Under the pieces are notes generated by a model that did not search any database, was not told the origin of the DNA, and saw only the letters and a list, made by a program, of their open reading frames with translations. A program made the position numbers and the translations under genes. Below, in pieces: positions 56,115-64,000 of a stretch of DNA of 64,000 bases. The stretch's first letter is position 1, and each line of letters opens with the position of its first letter. This stretch comes from Lonicera japonica (taxonomy: Eukaryota; Streptophyta; Magnoliopsida; Dipsacales; Caprifoliaceae), in NCBI GenBank assembly GCA_021464415.1, contig CM038469.1, forward strand, positions 60,059,650-60,123,649. Direction: 5' to 3'.

Positions 56115-59100
56115 GTTCAAGAACTGTCTCTACTGAGACTCTGAGAGAGAGAACCAAACGTTTGCATGGGATCCAAAATTGCACTAGTTCGATAATAACC
56201 ACATCCACGCCTACAATTTGGACGCTAATGAATTAAAATGCCATTGGCTATTTATCCATTTATTTGATAGAAATAAATATCTAACTACTTTTACCGGATC
56301 AAAAAATCAGACATTTTACTACACATATTACTTCGACTACTACTACCACTAACAACGGGTCAATAACCATGTCTACTTTAAATTAGTAAGTCTTAAAATG
56401 AATTTTTTTTTTTTTTTTACAATCTGCCAATGTAAAGTGTTAAAATCTCACTTTTGAAACTTTATACTCTAAAATTGAAATTGGCACATTATTTCTATTT
56501 AAATATATAATTTTTAAACTTACCTCTCTTTGTGCATGTTACAAAGGTGGAATCTTTAAAGATTAGTGAAGTGACAAGTTTTGAGTCATTATAAAGTATC
56601 TCATAACTTATGAGATAAGGGTCAAGTCACAAGTAATGTAAATCCTCTAATCTTGATGTGGATAGTCTGGCTTTGAACAAACCGAGAAATAATTAATCGA
56701 AATGCCTGTAAGTTATCCGAATATTCTCAATGTTAGAACAACAAAAGTAAAAGTGACAAATTTAAAGATCAAAGTATTTATTTAAAGAATTTATATCACG
56801 AATTTCATCTATTAAATTAATAATAGAAACTACCATATGAATTTTAACTTCTCTCTCTTCCAACCTCTCAAGAATAAGGTCAATCCATCACTTATAATAA
56901 AAAATATATTACATATAAAAGATTTTTACAACATGTAATTTGATCAATTTTTTTTTTTTTAAAAAAAAAAGTTCACGAGGATTTGGCTTATGGCATGAAA
57001 CAGGTGTTAAACAGCAGAAATGTGGAGGAGAAAATCACTTGTGGGGGTGGTGAGGGGTGGGGAACATGAAAAGGACAGCCAAAAGTATAAGAGACAAAGA
57101 AGTTGAAGCAGTGGATAGATAGGCAGTGTTTGGAAATGAATGGATGGAAAGGTAATATATATATATATATCTATATATATACGTACAAGATTTCACATTG
57201 ACAAAAATTGTGGCATTTGAAGCTCCTACTTCACACCCAATATTTGTCTCAGACATTGATGTATCATCTAAATTATTGAATTGCTTGTGATATTCCTTTT
57301 AATGGTAGATATTATTATGGGATGCATGACGCGAATTAGATTTTGTTATCATCTCCGTTTTAAATTGTAAGTCCGTTACTTTTTTATATATCTTTTTATA
57401 AAAATTAAAGAAAATCTATATCACAAGCATATTGATAAAAACACCTTAAAAATTTAATCTTAACCCAATTTTTTAGAACACCAAATGAAAAAAATAAATT
57501 AAAACAACTTTGTTTACATCAAATTGACAAGACTTTTCGCAACTCTATCTAACTTAATTCTATTTTATTTACACGTGAAAGGTTAGAGGAGGTAATAATA
57601 TTTTTAAATTATAATGGAGAAGCTCAAACTTTAGGAACTTTTATTTAAAGTAAGATATGAAAAAGGAATTATTGATTTCATGTAATCACTTAGGTTTTTA
57701 TAGAAATGAGTCAAATGACTAATCCACATTGTATATTGGGGTCATCGTTTTCAAATATATATCAAGAATTTTCTCATTATACTACCAATGTACGTCGTAC
57801 TCTTTCGTACAAAGTAATTTATTTATTTATTTCTGTGTTGATTGAAATATGATATATACTTAAAATTTGATATTAAAAAAGGGAATTATTGATTTCATAA
57901 ACTCAAACAAATTAAGTTCAAACTTGTTCTACTATAATACACAGCTAAACTTGAGAAAAGAATTGCACACATATATGGCATAAATTGAACAAATACAAGA
58001 CAAAACACATGCATGTATATATATATAATGGGCGGTGTAAATCTAACCGAACCCAGATAAAATAGAATTGGCCCAAGTTCACATGCATGTATATATATAT
58101 ATATATATATGGGTGGTGTAAATCTAATCGAACCCAGATGAAATAGAATCGGCCCAAGTTGGTAGAGTTGGCAACCAGATTCAGCAAAGGTGACGAAAAT
58201 GAACAGTAAATTAACAGTGACTAGAAAGAGATTTTTGTTTGTGGGAGTAGGTTCCTTCGGTAACTTTTATTCCCATTTCGGTAGTACGTCCTCCATGGGT
58301 GTGTGATGGTATTCTTCACTAAGCTCCAATAGCTTGAAAATGTATGTTTACAGTATCGGTAACTAGGCTTCTTAGAGAAAGGATATGAGAGTGAGTGTTG
58401 TGTAATAAAAGTTGGGTCTCTCTTGCTACGGGTTCCCTTCTCCTATTTATACAGATTGTATAGGGTCCCCTTATGTTTAGTGTGCTAAGAAATTATTATA
58501 AATGGCAAATTTGATCACTACTTCAAAATTACAGATGTACACAACACTGTTCACACTAATTGAAGTGGTTATTTCCCATTATTTATCTTCAAGTTCAACT
58601 ACTTCTTATCCTTAATTCGATAGATGATGATCGGACTAATCCTTGGTTTTCCGATCAACACGAAACTTGATGTTGATTAGCATGAAGGAACTACAGTCGA
58701 CTAGGGGGATTCATCCAAAAGCTGGTTCGTTGTCGATGTATTGGGTTTGGGCTTTGACTCAGGCCCATGTACAAAATCATCCTTCCACATATATAATAAG
58801 GAAACCCAATCGCTATATGAAGAAATAAAATTGATAGCAAGACACATGTATTAATGTTTGCATATATATATATAGACATGTAAAGAAGAATGTACATATA
58901 TAAATAGATACGATAGCTTAGGAAGCTGCAGAATGAATGGTGGAAGAAAGGTGAAGTGATCAACAAACAGGAAGATGAGAAGAAGTTGTGATGCTGAATA
59001 AAAATGAGGACCGAAGAATTAGGGTTCCTTCAAAAGTGTATAGTGTAATAAAGTGATTTTCTTTTCTGAAAAGAAAACATCGTAGTTAAAACTGATTTTT

Positions 59101-59810
59101 AAGGAAACTTTTATCGCCACTTTTATTACAACGCCTACCGTATTATTCACATTTATAGTTAACTAATCGTGTTTACGACAATTTTCATGCTACAAATAGT
59201 CCATACCCAATTTCCGTATTTATTTTTAATTTACCTGGATTGATCTTTAAAAGGGTTTATAAGTCATATCAAATTGAATATACTGTGTAGGTAGATGAGT
59301 AAATAGGTAGTTATGCGTGTTGTGTAAATATTTCACGTGCAACAATAATGAGACATTGTAACGTACGCATAAATTAGACATCGCGAGAGTCTAGCTATGT
59401 TTAACTTTCACAATTGTATAAATATGCATTAATTTTAACATTTACTTCACTATTGTGAAATACAACACATTAACTGTGTTCAAAAAGGAAAAAAAATAAA
59501 TCTTTATTTTTTAACCCAAAAATATTAGTGGACTACAAAGCAAATATATATTACACATCCAAGAAAGGAAAGAAAAGAAGAGAAAATTGCCCCAATTTAT
59601 AGGAATTTTCCAGTAATATTACACACCTTCATATTACGAATTTGTGACTACCAATAATGCTTTCAAAACTAGTGAGTGATCACCTAAAGCAATAAACTAA
59701 ACTGGATCAAATAATGCACAAAGCTCTCATCTAGCATAATTGTGAACCCTTCCCCTCCAACACATGATGTCAGCCAGTAGTACTATCACTGTGCTACAAG
59801 GCTATTTAGT
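56115..59810. other. intergenic DNA between PPT and TRM61
   Basis: Holds the PPT promoter (transcribed leftward) and the TRM61 3' UTR. A TATA-like GGATAAATAGCC on the minus strand near 56246-56257 could serve PPT. A tandem repeat lies at 58006-58160. The stretch 58238-58830 has a retroelement-LTR flavour (CTATTTATACAGATTGTA and GGGTCCCC) but no paired ends. No further gene is seen. Confidence 0.4.
58006..58160. repeat. 74-bp tandem duplication
   Basis: 58006-58079 and 58080-58160 share CACATGCATGTATATATAT, GGTGTAAATCTAA, CGAACCCAGAT and CGGCCCAAGTT-like sequence. The second copy has a longer (TA)n. Confidence 0.85.
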
Positions 59811-60461
59811 TCAAATGATACATTTGAGCCTAGCAAAAGTTAAATAGCCAGTGTGACCTTTTGCCTCCCCGCAAGGCCTTGCCGTCACCACCGGAGTCGA
59901 AGAAATTTGGCGCCCTTCGTCACTTGAATGCTGCTGCCTTCTCTTGCAAGGAAGCGTCCCCACATATCCACCAGCTTCTTCAACGCCTTGGCAGCCTTCC
60001 ATTTTCCCTTCTCGAACTTCATAAGTGCGTAGGAGTACCTCAAATGTTCTTATATCTACATAACCATAATTCCAATCTATAATATAATATATATGTATAT
60101 TTTAAAGTAAAATTGCAAGCTCAAAATTACTAAGTAGAGATTGCGAATGTTTAAATACAAAGTTGATAAAAAAGCTTTCAAAATAAACAAAATTGGTAGT
60201 TGGTCGGAAATATGATTGTTGCTTTAGTCTTTTTGAACCCTCCAAAGTTTCGGCTAAACACTCAGCCTTTTGATGTAAAGTATCGGTTTGAGGTTTAGTT
60301 GGGTTTAAAGAGAGATTAAAATAACATGTTACAGAAAAGGTGAACACCTTTTCCAGAAAGAAAAATGATAGGACTCAAAGAATCCACAAAGGGACTTGGC
60401 AAATTGACTCAACGAATCGCTAACATATATATTCTCTCTTTTTCGTGGTGTGCAGGTGCAA

Positions 60462-60492
<31 letters not shown>

Positions 60493-62088
60493 TGACCAGT
60501 GTGATCCAAATTTGGCATCATTGCAACCAAATCCCAAAAACTAGAACAAAATGGAGAAAAATGAGTTACCAGTAAAATTTGATGCAAGAGTTTCGCAGGA
60601 GCGCTGAACTTGCTCGATGCAAGGTGAGAAAGAGCAAAGGATCCCATCTTGTTTCAACATCTTTGCAGCAGAAGGAATGGCCAACCAAGGCTGAGGTAGG
60701 TCCAAGAATACAGAATCTGCCAACCCACACAAATTATCAGGAAACCCTTCGCCCTGAATATCTCTTACGTTCACCGTCACCAAGCTGCTAATTCCTGTCC
60801 TTTCAAAATCCTCCCTATACTAACAAAGAAGGTGTACTAATGACTTCGCATTTAAATTATATCTCTGTGCATGTATGTACATTAACAAAAATGAGTCATA
60901 AAATAGAGTAGAACACTATGAAAAAGATACTATTTAGGGTGTGTTTAGCAACCCAATTCCACAGCTCGGAATTGGATTGACAAACACGCCAATAGGGTAT
61001 TCTAAAGTCCACCTTTGACTTCCACACTTTCTAAAGATACCATAATTTTGACACAATCAGTGGTTACGAATAGAACCTGTTTACTATCACAAGATTTTGG
61101 TACATTGATTATGTCCCTACAGGAATACTAGATAGGGATGAAGGGAGTACTCCCTTTGTCTCAAAAAAATGATCCGATTTTCTTTTTCTAGATGTCTCAA
61201 ATTAATAGTCCCATTTCTTTTTTGATCATAATTAGTGTACCAAATGTCAAAATAGAAAATAAGTTGTATTCTTGACCATTGATTAGGTGAAAATAGTGTT
61301 TACTTAAAAAAGTACTACAGTCAAACTGTCACCATCTTTTTGAGAGGGAGGGAGTATTACTTATTTAAGCATCCAGATTTGCTAAGAGTACCAAAACAAA
61401 ATAAGAAGAGTACCAAAGCAAAATAAGCTTGTCAGATGGATTAATAATTCTTCGTTGACACAATTTGGGGACTGGATTTCAGGACACAATGATGTGTCAC
61501 CCGTGTGCACTGATTAAGAATAGACTAAGTTCAGAGTCCACTTGTGATGGACTCAGTTCACTAAACATCACCATGTCCCTTGATTGTGTTCCCAACACAT
61601 GTCCCCATAAACGTACTACTGTAACGATTGGTTCCTTACCGAGCCGACGCAGCCCTTTGCTCATGGAAATCAAATGTATAGACATGTCCCTTAGGAGCTA
61701 CCGCCCTTGCAAGCGAGGTAGTTAAAGATCCGCTTCCAGTGCCCGATTCAAGAACCAAACAACCAGGAACTATTTCCAAGTACATTATAACAAAACTTAT
61801 ATCTGCAATATAGAGAATCTGAGTTCTATGGCTTAGAACTAGGGTCCATAGCTCGGGGGTTGGAGCTAACAAGTAAACAAATCCGCCTTTGTTGCTAAAA
61901 ACCTTGGAGCCAAAGGGCTTCCCAATCCACTCCGAATGCTTAAACACGCCAAAACGGTTTTGAAGTACCGAATCTTCGCAGACTTTAACAGCCTTCATGC
62001 TGTTGTGTTTCTCATATACAATAACCAAATCTCCTTCCCTAACGTAGCGGAGAAATGATATTTTCTTTGCAGAATCAGTGGGCAGCAT
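59811..62088 (-). CDS. TRM61: tRNA (adenine-58-N1)-methyltransferase catalytic subunit TRM61
   Basis: Three exons on the minus strand: 62088-61640, 60814-60570 and 60055-59811. They join in phase to 312 aa, the usual plant length. The N-terminal barrel (REGDLVIVYEKHNSMKAVKV) leads to the class I SAM-binding site LVLESGTGSGSLTTSLAR (residues about 111-128) and acidic loop TFDFHEQRA. Then come DSVFLDLPQPWLAIPSAAKM, GILCSFSPCIEQVQRSCETL, RTFEVLLRTYEVREGKM and the C-terminal GHTGYLTFARLK. With TRM6 it would make m1A58 in the T loop of tRNAs, including initiator tRNA. The first intron carries an intact Stowaway MITE. The ATG at 62088 opens the frame; a 5' UTR intron is likely but was not resolved. 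Confidence 0.92.
60461..60486. repeat. (CT)n microsatellite in TRM61 intron 2
   Basis: A run of about 12-13 CT units between exons 2 and 3. Confidence 0.85.
61150..61354. mobile_element. Stowaway MITE in TRM61 intron 1
   Basis: The ends CTCCCTTTGTCTCAAAAA and TTTTTGAGAGGGAGGGAG are inverted repeats flanked by TA (61148-61149 and 61355-61356). It is 205 bp and non-coding. Confidence 0.85.
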
Positions 62089-63783
62089 CTTTGAGATTTT
62101 GTGATGATTAATATAATGCCAATAGGTGAAATTTGCTACAAGATTAGAAATACAAATGGGAAGGTTGTATCAGTTAAACGGCAAAAAATTTCGAATATTT
62201 CAAGCTTTACTGATTCAAACTCATGCTTCGGATCACATCATGTGAACTATTCATAAAGAACGAGAGAAACTTTGATTGCAAATGAATGAAGAAATTAATG
62301 ATATTAAAAAGTATTAGCACTCCAATATGATCTTTTAGTGACACATTTCTTGTGTTCAAAGGGACAAGTTATTTACTTTTGTGATGGATTTTAAAGAACT
62401 AAAGGACTTAATAGAGTGTCAATACTCAATAGCCATACCAATATGGGAAGAAGTGCTTGAAAGATTTATATACCACAAGGCTCTAAAATTAACTGACTAT
62501 TTGCCAACCGGATTTTAGCAACGCATTTTTTTGCCACAAAATGCATGAGTGATGAAAAAACAATTTCTATTGACATATATATATATATATATATTTTGCC
62601 TAAAAGCCAGTACACTAGCAGCATACAATTCACCCTATCTTTAGAATTCTCCATATTCAACCTTTGTTTACGCTAAAGCAATAAAACAAATGCAAGAAAG
62701 CAAGTCTTGAACCAAAAAAAGTAGGGGAAAAAACAAAATCCTCTGATTAAAGGTAAGTTCAAAATTAACCTAAAATCTCTACTTGAATTCAACCAGAAAT
62801 ACACATTTTGTCCTACAGTAGTACATACATTTGGGTTCCAGGACATAACTTCAGAATGATTAATTAAACAATTAATGCCCCATTGCTTAAATCAAAACAA
62901 ACAAAGAACATACATACATAAATATAAAGACATGTAAAACAAGTATAATAGTTACAGAAAAATAGAAAGAAAGTAGATTGATGGTGGAAAAAAGGGTTCC
63001 TAATAAAGCTTTAGGTTTCGGAGCTGGATGGGTTCAAAGTTAACCGGACGTCCGGACCCCCAGCAATTTTGCCTGTGCCGCTGAATAAACTAATGGGTTT
63101 GTGTGCGGCCGGCGGAGTGAGTTGAGTTTAGTTTAGTTTACCTTTAATTTTCAGTCGGGTCGGGTTGGAGTGGACCAAAAGCTCCATTCCCAGCCCCCTC
63201 CCTACACCTAATTTTTTTTTTGTCACTAACACTTTCTATAAATAGGCTGTCTCTACCGGAAGATAAGCAATTATTTATAACTCCAATGTACAAAAAACAC
63301 TCATATTTTGAATAATATAAGAACAATTTTTACAGTAATTCAAATAAAAAAAATTAATGATATTTTTATATATACAAATATTAGTTTGTTCAAACTTAAT
63401 TTTTCTTTGTATTTATATAGTGCATATGTGTAAAACTAAAATTTAATAAATATTTTGAATGCCCATTTTATTTTTATTACTTAGGGTCCCAACTTCTCTT
63501 GGACCGTCTCTCTGCCTATATGCCTTTCACCTCTTTCTTTTTAATTTTTTGTCACAAACACACCACTTCCTTACTTAGCACATTAATTAATCACTAATTC
63601 TTCTTCTCTCTCATCCTTATATTTTTCTTCTTCAAAACATACATATATACACACACATATATATATATATTTGAAACAAACAAAAAAATGCATATATATA
63701 GATGTCTTCTAAAAAAATTAAACGAAGAAAATCTATATTCACAAATCTATTGGTTCACTTGGTTCATGTCAACCGAGTTGCAT
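62089..63783. other. upstream region of TRM61, no gene recognised
   Basis: Contains the TRM61 leader and promoter somewhere on the minus strand, a (TA)n near 62577-62594, and AT-rich DNA. No clear TATA box was assigned and no other coding signal is visible. Confidence 0.4.
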
Positions 63784-63911
63784 GCCTCCACACTCTATGA
63801 TGGGCATGCGAGTAGGGATGTAAAAAATCGTTTAACAGTCACTCCCTTGCAAGCGACTGTTAAGCGATTTTCTATAGGTTTACTCGCTCGCCAATCATCG
63901 AGTGTGGAGGC
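63784..63911. repeat. 128-bp imperfect foldback
   Basis: The left arm 63784-63840 (starting GCCTCCACACTC) pairs with the right arm 63855-63911 (ending GAGTGTGGAGGC) over about 57 bp. About 75-80% of positions match, including perfect terminal 12-bp and inner TTAACAGTC/GACTGTTAA stems. The loop is 14 bases. It could be a miRNA precursor or a tiny foldback MITE. The 101-codon frame across it has no recognised domain. Confidence 0.75.
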
Positions 63912-64000
63912 CCAAAACTTAGTTAAAATGAATCAAGTGACCGGAGAGTGTTCCACAATTTCTTCTTGTTTATTTCTTTCTTTCCTTTTTTGATATGTAT

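Noticed and set aside
57035..57256. Minus-strand 73-codon frame with a hydrophobic C-terminal stretch
   Set aside because: Crosses a (TA)n tract, has no signal peptide at its start and no recognised peptide family.
58238..58830. Solo LTR of a gypsy-like element
   Set aside because: The style suggests an LTR, but no TG...CA ends with a target duplication could be fixed.
63688..63993. 101-codon plus-strand frame at the right edge
   Set aside because: Passes straight through the 63784-63911 foldback, which explains its opening; no domain recognised.

Overview
The window is nuclear DNA from a flowering plant, most likely a eudicot. Evidence is the AT-rich intergenic DNA, GT-AG introns loaded with transposon debris, and plant-type genes (a de novo DRM cytosine methyltransferase, a plastid phosphoenolpyruvate/phosphate translocator, a WW-domain DEAD-box helicase). 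The species cannot be fixed from sequence alone. Exon joins were worked out by hand from reading frame, splice sites and remembered family sequence, with no alignment run.

Four complete protein genes are readable. (1) DRM-type methyltransferase, plus strand, nine coding exons from 21516 to 28227 (591 aa). (2) DEAD-box RNA helicase with an N-terminal WW domain and an RS/RGG-type tail, plus strand, eight coding exons from 40774 to 51229 (755 aa) behind a 1.75-kb leader intron. (3) Phosphoenolpyruvate/phosphate translocator, minus strand, nine exons from 56114 to 52191 (402 aa), convergent with the helicase. (4) TRM61, the catalytic subunit of tRNA m1A58 methyltransferase, minus strand, three exons from 62088 to 59811 (312 aa). 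They do not form a pathway; this is an ordinary gene neighbourhood.

The left 2.7 kb is a mosaic of gene pieces on one strand: a second, open copy of the DRM last exon with flanking intron and 3' UTR, a LINE RNase H remnant, about 320 bp matching a helicase intron, and the last two exons of a SHAGGY/GSK3-like kinase. From 2.7 to 11.6 kb lie inverted-repeat elements and AT-rich DNA. At 11673-18290 is a 6.6-kb Mutator-like element with matching ends and an 8-bp target duplication. It carries a broken MURA-type transposase (minus) and a broken plant-mobile-domain gene (plus).

Between the DRM and helicase genes (28.5-38.6 kb) are a 1.45-kb long-inverted-repeat element, a field of short CATACGAGTG palindromes, and a 2.7-kb PIF/Harbinger element with a decayed ORF1. 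The DRM and helicase introns hold many small elements: hAT MITEs with exact 8-bp target duplications, PIF-like and Stowaway MITEs, a LINE 3' end, a SINE, and a complete TRIM retrotransposon with a 5-bp duplication. A 128-bp imperfect foldback near the right edge (63784-63911) resembles a miRNA precursor or small MITE.
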